NCBI GenBank assembly: GCA_948579315.1
Contig: CAPAOL010000010.1
Location: 17,271-81,270 of the forward strand
From: an uncultured Phocaeicola sp.
GTDB taxonomy: Bacteria; Bacteroidota; Bacteroidia; Bacteroidales; Bacteroidaceae
Direction: 5' to 3'
DNA: 64,000 bases
Shown here: piece by piece, positions 51,452 through 60,731 of the stretch
How the letters are laid out: every line of letters begins with the position of its first letter
Numbering within the stretch: position 1 is the stretch's first letter
The notes under the pieces: model-generated
Seen by the model: only the letters and a program-made list of their open reading frames with translations
What the model was told of the DNA's origin: nothing
Database searches by the model: none
Translations under genes and position numbers: made by a program

Positions 51452-54400
51452 GATTATTTTTCTGAACAGTGCCCATATTCCGTATGCGGAAGTGAAGTTG
51501 GATGGGAACGTACATTTTATAGGTACGCAAGGTGTCGGTAAGAGTACGCTGCTCCGTGCCATCCTCTTCTTTTACAATGCTGACAAACTAAGACTGGGTA
51601 TTCCGAAGGAGAAGAAAAGCTTCGATGCTTTTTACTTTCCATACGCCAATTCTTACATTATCTATGAGGTGATGCGGGAGAATGGGGCGTATTGTGTGGT
51701 AGCTGCCAAATCCCAGGGACGGGTGTTTTTCCGTTTTATTGATGCGCCATTCCAACAGGACTGGTTTATTGACGAACATAATGTGGTGCATTCCGAATGG
51801 GGACGTATCCGAGAACATATCGGCGCGAAGATTCAGATTACTGCACAAGTGACTAGCTATGAGATGTATCGGGACATCATCTTCGGTAATAACCGTAAGC
51901 ATGAAATGATACCCTACCGCAAGTTTGCCATTGTGGAAAGTGCAAAATATCAGAATATTCCCCGTACCATACAGAACGTCTTTTTAAATTCCAAACTGGA
52001 TGCCGATTTTATAAAAGATACCATTATCCGTTCGATGAGTGATGAGGATATCTCTGTCGATTTGGATTTCTATCGTAGCCAGATAAAGGAATTCGAGCAG
52101 GAATACAGGGACGTGATGCTTTGGTTTACAAAGAACAAGAATGGAGAAGTGCCTGTCCGGAAGATGGCGGAAAAAGTAATGAACGCCTATCGTGACTTGA
52201 TTTATACCCAAAAGCAGATTGCTGAAGGGCGTGCGGAGCTTAACTTTGCGGAGAAACAGGCTTTACATGAGATTCCGTTAGTGAAGGAAGAACAGGCTAA
52301 AGCCGAGACGGAACGTGAACGGTTGCTGCGGCTTATGGGTGAACTGCAACAAAAGTACACCAATGAGCGTGATGGCTTGATTAGGGATATAGGTATAATA
52401 AACGATTTGCTCAAAAAGATACGTGAGAAACGTCTGCATTACGAGCAGATGCAGATTGAAGAAATCATCAAACGGGTATCTTGCGAAGAATTATTGGTTC
52501 AGGAACTAGAACAAGTCCGGAATATGAAATCGGAACTGACAAGGGCTTATGAGGATGTATTGAGCAAGTACCGATTGCTGTTTGAGAAACAGGAAGCTGA
52601 TTTCCGTACTTTTGAGAATAGCCAGCAAGCACGGATAAATGCTCGGAATGCGGAGATTGCCGGTAAGCAGGAGGAATTGATGCAACAGCTCCGTGTGGAA
52701 GAAGAAAAAGTAAGGGTAACGCAAGAAGAGAAAGTGCAGACAGTGGATAATCGTATCCGGCAGTTGCGCGACGAACAGGCACAGTGTAACCTGAAACTTC
52801 AAAAGGTGAAATACGAGCATCCCCATCAAAAGGAAATGTCCGATTGTGAAGACGGTATCAACGAACTACACAAAAAGGATAAGGAACTGGAACTTGGCAT
52901 CCGTCAGCAGCAAGGAGAAATAAAGCAGTTGAGACAGGAGTGTGAATGGAAAGTGAAAGAATTGAAATGGGAATTTCAGACAAAGATGGAGACCGTTCGT
53001 AAAGAGCGGAGCGCGATTGAAGAACAGTTGCAAACATTGGATGCCTTGATTGAGAAACGAAAAGGTTCGTTGTGCGAATGGTTGGAGAAGAATAAACCGG
53101 ATTGGCAGGAGACGATAGGCAAGGTGGCGGATGAGGAACTGGTGCTGTATAACAATGAACTGCAACCTCAATTAGTGAATAAGGAAGCTACTTTGTTCGG
53201 TGTCTCACTCAATTTGGCAGCCATCGAGCGTTCTGTCCGCACTCCCGAGGAAATGAAGCAGGAGCGCGACAGGCAACAAGCAGCCCGGCAACTCTGTACC
53301 GATCGTCTCACCCGACTGACGGAAAAAGAGGGGGAAGCTGTTTCTTCTTTGGAGAAGAAGTATTCGAAGCAAATACATAGTATTTTGGAAGAACAACATC
53401 TGATGGAAGCCGAGCGAATGCAGATTCCTGCAAAATTGAAGAATTTGCAGGCTGATTACGCTTCATGGAAGACGAAGGAGGAGGAATGGAAAAGAGGTTG
53501 TGTCGAAGAATTGCAGGCGCAACTGAATGATATCGGTCATCGTCTTTATGTGGCGGAAGGCGAGAAGGAGAAGCATTTGGCGGAACGGGAAAAACTGCTG
53601 AAAGCCTGCCGGAAAGTGTATAATGATAGTCGGACTGAGCTTCGAAAGGAACTGGAAGAGTTCAGTGCCGGTGTTCGGCAAGAGATAGAGCGGATGAAAC
53701 AGCAAACTGAGGAGCGGAAAAAGGAATTGAAGCAGGCGCAGGAGAATGAATTGAATGGAAAGGGTGCTGATACGGTCACTATCCGCAAGTATGATGATAG
53801 GCTTGCCGAAATAAATAAAGAATTGGATTATATTGGCAAATCCCGTTCGCAAGTTCTTTATTATGAAAAAGACAAAGAGGAACTGTTTGATAAAGAACCT
53901 GCTACGCGAAGCCGGAAGAAGGAACTGGATGCGAAGCTGGTTGCATTGAACGAACGTTTCGATCTGAAAAAGGAAAAGTTGCAAGTTCAGAAAAAAGGGG
54001 TGGATGAGCACCTCGACCGAATTAGCAAGGAATTGCACTTATTGGAGGACGGGTTGAATAAAGTGGATATGTTTCGGAAAGATGAAATTTTCTGTCCGCC
54101 TTCTGTGACGGAAATAGGAGAGAAGCCTACCCGGAAAAGTTGCGATGTTATTGTGGAAGAATTGAAGTCTCTCATCGTATCCACTATCAGAAAAACAGAA
54201 GAATTCAAGAAAGCAGTGACACAGTTCAATGGAAACTTCTCGTCAAAAAACACGTTTCATTTCCGTACGGAACTGGTTGGAGAACAGGATTACTATGATT
54301 TCGCTTCCAATCTGTGCGAGTTTGTGGATAATGATAAGATTTCCGACTATCAGAAACATATCAGTGAACGGTATACGGATATAATCCGCCGGATTTCGCA

Positions 54401-55103
54401 GGAAGTGGGAGGACTGACCCGTAATGAAAGCGAGATACACAGAACAATAAAGGATATCAACGACGATTTTGTCAAACGGAATTTTGCCGGAGTAATTAAG
54501 GAAATAGCACTTCGTCCGCTTCAGAGCAGCGATAAGCTGATGCAGTTATTGCTGGAGATTAAGCGGTTCTGTGATGAGAACCAATATAATATGGGAAAGG
54601 TTGACTTGTTCTCGCAGGCTTCTCGTGAAGATGTCAATGCGGTGGCTGTCCGGCATTTGTTGTCGTTTATGAAATTCCTGCTTGACGAGCCGGGACGCAG
54701 ACGGTTGGCGCTTGCCGATACATTTAAACTGGAGTTCCGTGTGAAAGAGAATGATAACGATACGGGATGGGTGGAGAAGATAGCCAATGTAGGTTCCGAC
54801 GGTACGGACATTCTGGTAAAAGCAATGGTCAATATCATGCTGATTAATGTATTCAAAGAAAAGGCGTCACGTAAGTTTGGTGACTTTAAAATCCATTGCA
54901 TGATGGATGAAATAGGCAAGTTACATCCCAACAATGTGAAAGGCATTCTGGATTTTGCCAATTGCCGGAATATATTGTTGGTAAACAGTTCTCCTACTAC
55001 TTATAATGTGGAGGACTATCGTTATACCTATTTGCTGAGTAAGGACGGGCGGTCAAATACACAGGTTGTCCCATTGTTGACCTATAATAAGATAGAAAAA
55101 TGA
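51435..55103 (+). CDS. jetC: Wadjet JetC (MukB-like SMC ATPase)
   Basis: 1222 residues from ATG at 51435 with an AGGAGGTG ribosome-binding site, unusually strong for Bacteroides. Walker A GTQGVGKSTLL (about residues 30-40), an ATPase head split around a coiled coil (about 300-1000, E/K/R/Q heptads) and a C-terminal head (HCMMDEIGKLHPNN near 1155). It loads and translocates along DNA in the Wadjet complex. Overlaps jetB by 17 and jetD by 4 bases. Confidence 0.93.
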   Translation: MRYLNKIIFLNSAHIPYAEVKLDGNVHFIGTQGVGKSTLLRAILFFYNADKLRLGIPKEKKSFDAFYFPYANSYIIYEVMRENGAYCVVAAKSQGRVFFRFIDAPFQQDWFIDEHNVVHSEWGRIREHIGAKIQITAQVTSYEMYRDIIFGNNRKHEMIPYRKFAIVESAKYQNIPRTIQNVFLNSKLDADFIKDTIIRSMSDEDISVDLDFYRSQIKEFEQEYRDVMLWFTKNKNGEVPVRKMAEKVMNAYRDLIYTQKQIAEGRAELNFAEKQALHEIPLVKEEQAKAETERERLLRLMGELQQKYTNERDGLIRDIGIINDLLKKIREKRLHYEQMQIEEIIKRVSCEELLVQELEQVRNMKSELTRAYEDVLSKYRLLFEKQEADFRTFENSQQARINARNAEIAGKQEELMQQLRVEEEKVRVTQEEKVQTVDNRIRQLRDEQAQCNLKLQKVKYEHPHQKEMSDCEDGINELHKKDKELELGIRQQQGEIKQLRQECEWKVKELKWEFQTKMETVRKERSAIEEQLQTLDALIEKRKGSLCEWLEKNKPDWQETIGKVADEELVLYNNELQPQLVNKEATLFGVSLNLAAIERSVRTPEEMKQERDRQQAARQLCTDRLTRLTEKEGEAVSSLEKKYSKQIHSILEEQHLMEAERMQIPAKLKNLQADYASWKTKEEEWKRGCVEELQAQLNDIGHRLYVAEGEKEKHLAEREKLLKACRKVYNDSRTELRKELEEFSAGVRQEIERMKQQTEERKKELKQAQENELNGKGADTVTIRKYDDRLAEINKELDYIGKSRSQVLYYEKDKEELFDKEPATRSRKKELDAKLVALNERFDLKKEKLQVQKKGVDEHLDRISKELHLLEDGLNKVDMFRKDEIFCPPSVTEIGEKPTRKSCDVIVEELKSLIVSTIRKTEEFKKAVTQFNGNFSSKNTFHFRTELVGEQDYYDFASNLCEFVDNDKISDYQKHISERYTDIIRRISQEVGGLTRNESEIHRTIKDINDDFVKRNFAGVIKEIALRPLQSSDKLMQLLLEIKRFCDENQYNMGKVDLFSQASREDVNAVAVRHLLSFMKFLLDEPGRRRLALADTFKLEFRVKENDNDTGWVEKIANVGSDGTDILVKAMVNIMLINVFKEKASRKFGDFKIHCMMDEIGKLHPNNVKGILDFANCRNILLVNSSPTTYNVEDYRYTYLLSKDGRSNTQVVPLLTYNKIEK

Positions 55104-55960
55104 GTGGTAGTTTATTTACATTGGCAATGGCGAGGCTGGTTCTGAAAATGCTGGGCGGCGAGCTCATACCTTACACAAAGTTTGATGGACTGATAGCAAA
55201 TAGATTAATGGATGAGGGAATCATCACTATTGTTCCCCGAGGGAGTAAGCGTAGTTTTCGTATGATTGATCCGGAAGGTTGCCGTATTTATCTTGCTCAG
55301 AATTATACTTCCGGCATGGAGCTGGAAGATTGGATTGAGATGAGGAACTGTCCGGATGAAGTATCACGTTCGGAGCAAGTGGCGAAGGCGGGGGACTCTA
55401 AACTGAGATATACCCGTACGTTCAAAGGTTTTCTTCTCAATTGTTATGAGCCTATAGAAGCAACTCTTCATGATGAACCATGTGTGCTTTCTCCCTTGCA
55501 AGGTACTTCCATCTTCATGCAGGATTACGAATATTTCCGTATTCCTGAAGATGTTGTAGTGGTGGGTATAGAGAATGGAGAGAATTTCCAGCATATCCGT
55601 GCCCAAAAGTATTTGTTTGAAGGAATGAAAGTTCTTTTTGTGTCCCGTTACCCGCAATCGAAGGATTTGTGTAACTGGCTAAAGATAATCCCCAATCGCT
55701 ATATTCATTTCGGAGATATAGATTTGGCTGGCATTTCCATCTTTTTAAATGAATTCTATGTAAATCTGGGCAACCGTGCGGAATTTTTCATTCCTGAGGA
55801 TGTGAAGAAACGCCTCAAGGACGGAAACCGGCAGCTTTATGATAATCAGTATTTGCGCTATAGGGCTATGTTGGTTGCTGACGAACGTTTAAGACCATTG
55901 GTAGCAATGATTCATAAATATGGGAAAGCGTATGAACAAGAAGGATATATAAAGTATTAA
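55100..55960 (+). CDS. jetD: Wadjet JetD (topoisomerase VI/TOPRIM-like nuclease)
   Basis: 286 residues, shorter than many JetD proteins. A TOPRIM-like core has VVVVGIENGEN (catalytic Glu, near residue 158) and HFGDIDLAG (Asp-x-Asp near 205). It cleaves plasmid DNA when the JetABC motor stalls. It overlaps jetC by 4 bases and is 9 bases from the SWIM gene. Confirms a complete JetABCD set. Confidence 0.86.
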   Translation: MSGSLFTLAMARLVLKMLGGELIPYTKFDGLIANRLMDEGIITIVPRGSKRSFRMIDPEGCRIYLAQNYTSGMELEDWIEMRNCPDEVSRSEQVAKAGDSKLRYTRTFKGFLLNCYEPIEATLHDEPCVLSPLQGTSIFMQDYEYFRIPEDVVVVGIENGENFQHIRAQKYLFEGMKVLFVSRYPQSKDLCNWLKIIPNRYIHFGDIDLAGISIFLNEFYVNLGNRAEFFIPEDVKKRLKDGNRQLYDNQYLRYRAMLVADERLRPLVAMIHKYGKAYEQEGYIKY

Positions 55961-55969
55961 ATTAGTCGT

Positions 55970-57715
55970 ATGATTACACTGGATAATTTTGAGAACTTTG
56001 TCTCCTATAAGATATTGATGCGTGGGGAAGAGTATTATGATGCGGATGCTGTTTCCGAACTGGAAGAAATCTCACCCGGTGAATGGACTGCAACTGTAGA
56101 GGGAACGGACGATTATAATGTGGAAATATCTGTGAGCGGAAAGGAAGTAGAATCCTGGTACTGTGATTGTCCGTATGATGGAGAAATCTGTAAGCATGTC
56201 GTGGCAGTACTTCTGGCAATCCGTGATAATAATAAACGGGTGAGTCGTAGTGCATTTTCAAAAATTATAAAAGAAGAAGAGGTTGTACAGCCCGATGTGG
56301 ACATCAAACAATTGCTGTCATTCATTAGTCCGCAGGAACTTTCTACATTTATCAGTGAATATGCCTTAACGAATCCGGAATTTAAGGCGGCGCTTTTGAA
56401 GCGTTTTATATTCAAGGAATCGTCTTCGACATCAAAGGGAAAAGATTATAGAACGGAGATTCAAAAGCTTTTTAATAGTTCCGGTGACAGTAAAAAGTCT
56501 CGTTATCAGAATCGTTATAATGATTACAGTCGTGATTGGGAAACGGTTTTCAATCGAATGGATGTTTTTCTGAAGAAAGCGGACTTCTTTTTGAGTCTGG
56601 GAGATATGGATAGTACTATTGCTATAGCTCTTCAAACACTTCGTTCTATCGGTGAAAATTATGAGGATGAGTTACTATATATTGACGAAGATGATGACTT
56701 TGGCACTTCCCTTTATTGTGAGCATGCAGGAGGTTTACTCATGAAAGTAGTTGGACATTCTAAAACAACTCAGAAACAAAAGACGGATATTCTACAGGAA
56801 TTACGGCAGATTGCTGAAATATCTACTTATCGAAATTACGGAATCTATGATATAGATGAACTTATGATGCAAATCAATCTTTCGATTCAATCGACAGAAA
56901 AAGCCTTGGAGTTGATTGATGGACTTCTTGAAGCAAGAAAGGACACTTATGATTTGTATCAGTTAGTTCTTCGCAAAGTCAACTTATTATTGGAGCAGAA
57001 TGAGGAGCAAAAAGCGAATGAAACGATTCGCCAATATCTTTATCTGACTGAAATACGGGAGATGGAGGTTGAAAAATTGATTGTCCGTTGCCAATACGAT
57101 GAAGCCATCCGTTTACTGGATGAAGGAATTGAGATGGCGGAAGAAGAGAAACATCCCAGTACGGTTAATAAATGGTTGGAAATAAAACTGAAGATTTACG
57201 AGACGACCAACCGGACTTCCGAAGTAATTGATACATGTCGTCTATTGTTTGTGACAGGCAGGGATAAACTGACATATTACAATAAACTTAAAACTCTGAT
57301 TCTGAAAGAACAATGGAAGAGTTTTCTGGATGCGATGATGAAGGAAACAGAATTTACTAACTATTTTTCTTTCGGTGAAAGTGCTGAAGCTGATATCTAT
57401 GTGAAAGAACAGGATAATGAGCGTTTGTTCACCTTGTTGTCATCAACTAGATATGATCAATTGGACGCATTGATGCGGTATGCTCATTATTTGAAGGATA
57501 CTCATTCGGAACAGCTGATTGCTATGTATACTTCTTCGTTGAATGACTATGCCGAACGGAAAATGGGACGGAGGAATTATGAATTTATCGCACAAGTGTT
57601 ACCGTGCATACATAAACTAAAGGGAGGACAGACTGCGGTGAAAAACATAGTAGCGGAATTTCGGATAAAATATAAACGTCGTCCGGCAATGATGGAAGTG
57701 TTGAAGGATTTTTGA
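55970..57715 (+). CDS. SWIM-zinc-finger protein coupled to the Wadjet operon
   Basis: 581 residues. N-terminal SWIM finger CDCPYDGEICKH at Cys65-His76, followed by about 480 residues of helical TPR/HEAT-like sequence (repeated LLEQNEEQKANETIRQYLYL-type pairs). SWIM fingers bind nucleic acids or proteins. It starts 9 bases after jetD, so co-expression is near certain. It is not one of the four canonical Jet subunits; it could be an accessory regulator or a passenger gene. Confidence 0.82.
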   Translation: MITLDNFENFVSYKILMRGEEYYDADAVSELEEISPGEWTATVEGTDDYNVEISVSGKEVESWYCDCPYDGEICKHVVAVLLAIRDNNKRVSRSAFSKIIKEEEVVQPDVDIKQLLSFISPQELSTFISEYALTNPEFKAALLKRFIFKESSSTSKGKDYRTEIQKLFNSSGDSKKSRYQNRYNDYSRDWETVFNRMDVFLKKADFFLSLGDMDSTIAIALQTLRSIGENYEDELLYIDEDDDFGTSLYCEHAGGLLMKVVGHSKTTQKQKTDILQELRQIAEISTYRNYGIYDIDELMMQINLSIQSTEKALELIDGLLEARKDTYDLYQLVLRKVNLLLEQNEEQKANETIRQYLYLTEIREMEVEKLIVRCQYDEAIRLLDEGIEMAEEEKHPSTVNKWLEIKLKIYETTNRTSEVIDTCRLLFVTGRDKLTYYNKLKTLILKEQWKSFLDAMMKETEFTNYFSFGESAEADIYVKEQDNERLFTLLSSTRYDQLDALMRYAHYLKDTHSEQLIAMYTSSLNDYAERKMGRRNYEFIAQVLPCIHKLKGGQTAVKNIVAEFRIKYKRRPAMMEVLKDF

Positions 57716-57775
57716 AAAGATTTTATTATAAGTTTTTTCTATCTCTGTAGTTTAGGGATGATAAAGCGTTTTTCT

Positions 57776-57932
57776 ATGGACTTAACTACTGTCTTTCCTC
57801 AAAATACAGATACAGAGAAAGAATGCTTTGATTTCTCGTGTAGATATTCTGAAAGATATTACTGAACGTTTGTGCAAGGAGAAAATCGCGGAATATGATA
57901 TGATGGCGGAATCATTGTCCCCAGTAAAATAA
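57776..57932 (+). pseudogene. Possible frameshifted gene remnant
   Basis: A frame from ATG 57776 reads MDLTTVFPQNTDTEKE and then stops; a second frame (57819-57932) continues with NALISRVDILKDITERLCKE and ends in a stop. Both look coding but sit in different frames, as expected for a frameshifted fragment. No family recognised. Confidence 0.25.
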
Positions 57933-57992
57933 GTCGGTGTTGCATTTATAACTTGAATTTAGCATCTCTATGAAATAAAAAACAAAATATAT

Positions 57993-58093
57993 CTGTCATC
58001 TGTCACAGATTATAATCTAACTTGCAGATTATAAGTATTTAAAGCTGTGACAGCACAAGGTGTCAGCAGTGTGATAGCAATAATGCTGTCACC
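57993..58093. repeat. Iteron-like cluster upstream of the VirE-like gene
   Basis: The decamer KGTGACAGCA (one or two mismatches allowed) occurs at 58046, 58059, 58070 and inverted at 58084, with a palindromic relative CTGTCATCTGTCACAG at 57993-58008. The same family recurs after the gene (60627-60729). Confidence 0.7.
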
Positions 58094-58203
58094 TAGAAAA
58101 CAAAGACAAAATAAAGACGCTGTTTGAAAATGAATAGTATCAGCCATAAATGGATAAGTCGTTCAATTTATTATCCCCGTATTTATGAGTTGTGTCCTGC
58201 CTT

Positions 58204-58350
58204 GAAACCAACAGTTTCAAGGTGCGAAACGTTAGTTTCTGCGGTTTGAAACTTTAGTTTCATACGCTTGAAACTCTAGTTCCAATTGCTTGAAACCATT
58301 GGTTTCTTACCGATGAAACTATAGTTTCTCTTAGCTGGAACTCTAGTTTC
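58204..58350. repeat. Phased palindrome array, seven units on a 22-bp period
   Basis: Seven 14-15-nt units with half-sites GAAAC and GTTTC start at 58204, 58226, 58248, 58270, 58292, 58315 and 58337. Cores include GAAACTTTAGTTTC, GAAACTATAGTTTC and GGAACTCTAGTTTC. Spacing is 22 bp five times and 23 once. Spacers are 4-8 nt and dissimilar. It lies about 190 bp before the VirE-like gene. Confidence 0.9.
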
Positions 58351-58540
58351 AAGCAGAGAAAAACTAATTGTCCGTAATAGAGTGGTGACAATCCCGTTTC
58401 TTTCAGCTAAAGAACCACTTGATATATCAATAATTTTCTATATTAAAAACTTGTTTTCCTTGCCGGTTTCGGATATTATGACTAATTTAGCAGTCTCAAC
58501 GATCACAAAGACGCTGACAAAATAATTTATTATCAAATTA

Positions 58541-60631
58541 ATGAAAATTACTCAATTTCGTAAGAATGAAGATACGACAGCGCTCAGCGTAATGGATCTT
58601 GATATACTTGTAAATAAGATAAAGACAGAAATAAAATCCCGTCCTGTTTCTACATTCAGAGAGCATCTGCGATATACCCTTTCCGACGAACGGTGTATGT
58701 TTGCCGATAAACTTCCCCAAATAATTCCCGCCGCCGAATTCCGAAAAGTAAACGGTCAGAAACAGATGAAAAGCTACAACGGTATTGTAGAACTGACCAT
58801 CGGCCCTTTGTCCAATAAATCGGAAATCGCTTTAGTGAAACAAAAAGCCTGCGAGCAACCGCAAACCCGTTGTGCTTTCATGGGTTCAAGTGGCAAAACT
58901 GTGAAAATATGGACTACCTTCACCCGACCGGACAACTCCCTTCCCAAAACACGGGAAGAAGCGGAACTATTCCACGCCCACGCCTATCGCTTGGCTGTGA
59001 AATGTTATCAGCCGCAAATCCCGTTCGATATACTTCCCAAAGAACCGACTTTGGAACAATATTCGCGCTTATCCCACGACCCGGACATCATCTACCGTCC
59101 GGATTCAGTCCAGTTTTATCTCTCCCAACCGTCATCGATGCCCGAAGAAACCACTTTCCGTGAAGCGGTTCAGGCGGAGAAATCTCCATTGACCCGTGCC
59201 GTACCGGGATATGATTCGGAAAATGCCTTCCTGATGCTTTTCGAAGCCGCTTTGCGGAAAGCATATTCCGACCTCAGGGAAGCGGGACTTGAATTGCGCG
59301 AAGACACATGGCATCCTTTAGTCGTCCAACTGGCTAAAAACTGTTTTGCTTCGGGGCTTCCGCAAGAAGAAGTCGTGAAACGTACCGTTTTCCATTTCTA
59401 TATGTATAAACAGGAAGCGCTTATCCGTCAAATGATTGGCAATATATATACCGAGTGCAAAGGTTTCGGCAAGAATATCAGCCTAAGTAAAGAACAACAG
59501 CTCGCCTTACAGACCGAAGAATTCATGAAACGCCGCTATGAATTCCGCCATAACACTCAAATCGGCGAGGTGGAATATCGTGAAAGGCTTTCTTTCCGTT
59601 TCCGCTTCAATCCTCTCGACAAACGTGTGCTGAACAGCATTGCCCTGGATGCGCAAATGGAAGGTATCCCGTTGTGGGACAGGGACATCAGCCGTTATAT
59701 TTATTCCAACCGCGTACCTGTATTCAATCCGTTGGAAGATTTTCTCTACCGGCTTCCGGTATGGGACGGCAAAGACCGTATCCGTGCATTGGCAGCCACT
59801 GTTCCCTGTAAGAATCCGTATTGGATGGATTTGTTCCACCGTTGGTTCCTCAATATGGTTTCTCATTGGAGAGGAAGCGATAAAAAGTATGCGAATAGTG
59901 TTTCGCCCTTACTTGTCGGACCGCAAGGGACACGTAAATCCACCTTTTGCCGGAGCATAATGCCACCTTCCGAACGTTCCTATTATACCGACAGCATTGA
60001 TTTCTCCCGAAAGAAAGATGCCGAACTTTACCTCAATCGTTTTGCGCTCATCAATATTGATGAATTTGACCAGGTGAGTTCGACGCAACAAGGTTTCCTG
60101 AAACATATTCTGCAAAAGCCTGTGTTGAATGTGAAGAAACCTCATGGCAGTGCCGTTCTCGAAATGCGCCGTTATGCCTCATTCATAGCGACAAGCAACC
60201 AGAAAGACCTGTTGACCGACCCTTCCGGTAGCCGTCGTTTTATTTGCATCGAAGTGACCGGAGTGATTGACACCAACCGTCCGATAGACTATGAGCAGCT
60301 TTACGCACAAGCCATGTACGAACTGGAGCATGGCGAACGTTATTGGTTCGACCAGGAGGAAGAAAAGATTATGGTGGAAAACAACCGTGAATTTGAACAA
60401 GTCCCGCCGGAAGAACAACTTTTCTTCCGTTATTTCCGTGCTGCACAGCCTGAAGAAGGAGAGTGGCTGTCTCCTGCCGAGATTATGGAAGATATTCAAA
60501 AGGGCAGTTCAATCCCGATGTCTGTCAAAAGGGTTAATTCCTTCGGGAGAATACTGAAAAAGCAAGAAATCCCTTCCAAACATACGCGTAGCGGTACACT
60601 CTATCATGTCGTAAGACTAATAACTAGGTGA
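58541..60631 (+). CDS. BT4734/VirE-like primase-helicase protein
   Basis: 696 residues. N-terminal BT4734-like domain (about 30-190, FYLSQPSS and TFTRPDNSLPKTREEAELF; resembles primase-type folds), a middle region, and a VirE-type P-loop domain with Walker A GPQGTRKST near residue 460 and Asp box INIDEFDQVSS near residue 507. The family occurs on mobile and chromosomal loci of Bacteroides and is thought to act in replication or nucleic-acid handling. Its stop codon TGA lies within the first downstream iteron-like decamer. Flanking iterons suggest it binds DNA at its own locus. Confidence 0.82.
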   Translation: MKITQFRKNEDTTALSVMDLDILVNKIKTEIKSRPVSTFREHLRYTLSDERCMFADKLPQIIPAAEFRKVNGQKQMKSYNGIVELTIGPLSNKSEIALVKQKACEQPQTRCAFMGSSGKTVKIWTTFTRPDNSLPKTREEAELFHAHAYRLAVKCYQPQIPFDILPKEPTLEQYSRLSHDPDIIYRPDSVQFYLSQPSSMPEETTFREAVQAEKSPLTRAVPGYDSENAFLMLFEAALRKAYSDLREAGLELREDTWHPLVVQLAKNCFASGLPQEEVVKRTVFHFYMYKQEALIRQMIGNIYTECKGFGKNISLSKEQQLALQTEEFMKRRYEFRHNTQIGEVEYRERLSFRFRFNPLDKRVLNSIALDAQMEGIPLWDRDISRYIYSNRVPVFNPLEDFLYRLPVWDGKDRIRALAATVPCKNPYWMDLFHRWFLNMVSHWRGSDKKYANSVSPLLVGPQGTRKSTFCRSIMPPSERSYYTDSIDFSRKKDAELYLNRFALINIDEFDQVSSTQQGFLKHILQKPVLNVKKPHGSAVLEMRRYASFIATSNQKDLLTDPSGSRRFICIEVTGVIDTNRPIDYEQLYAQAMYELEHGERYWFDQEEEKIMVENNREFEQVPPEEQLFFRYFRAAQPEEGEWLSPAEIMEDIQKGSSIPMSVKRVNSFGRILKKQEIPSKHTRSGTLYHVVRLITR

Positions 60632-60729
60632 CGGCAAAAATGCCATCACCCTGCCGTCACCTCTTGCTGTCACAGTCTTATCGGTTTATTATTAAACTAT
60701 TAACCCCTAAACTGTGACAGATGACAGCA
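60627..60729. repeat. Iteron-like cluster and hairpin downstream of the VirE-like gene
   Basis: The decamer or its complement occurs at 60627 (GGTGACGGCA), 60641 (TGCCATCACC), 60652 (TGCCGTCACC), 60665 (TGCTGTCACA), 60713 (TGTGACAGAT) and 60720 (GATGACAGCA). GGTGACGGCA (60627) and TGCCGTCACC (60652) can pair as a 10-bp stem. CTGTGACAGATGACAG (60712-60727) is the exact reverse complement of the 16-mer at 57993. Confidence 0.75.
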
Positions 60730-60731
60730 AC

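Larger units (their letters stand above)
57716..58540. other. 825-bp intergenic region with remnant, iteron cluster and palindrome array
   Basis: From the SWIM gene to the VirE-like gene. Contents in order: a broken reading frame (57776-57932), an iteron-like cluster (57993-58093), the GAAAC/GTTTC array (58204-58350) and the 5' leader of the VirE-like gene. No intact gene. Confidence 0.75.

Noticed and set aside
53463..54038. Minus-strand frame of 191 codons within jetC
   Set aside because: Phe/Leu-rich shadow of the E/K-rich coiled coil.
58204..58350. CRISPR array
   Set aside because: Units are palindromic 14-mers, spacers are only about 8 nt, and no cas gene is nearby.
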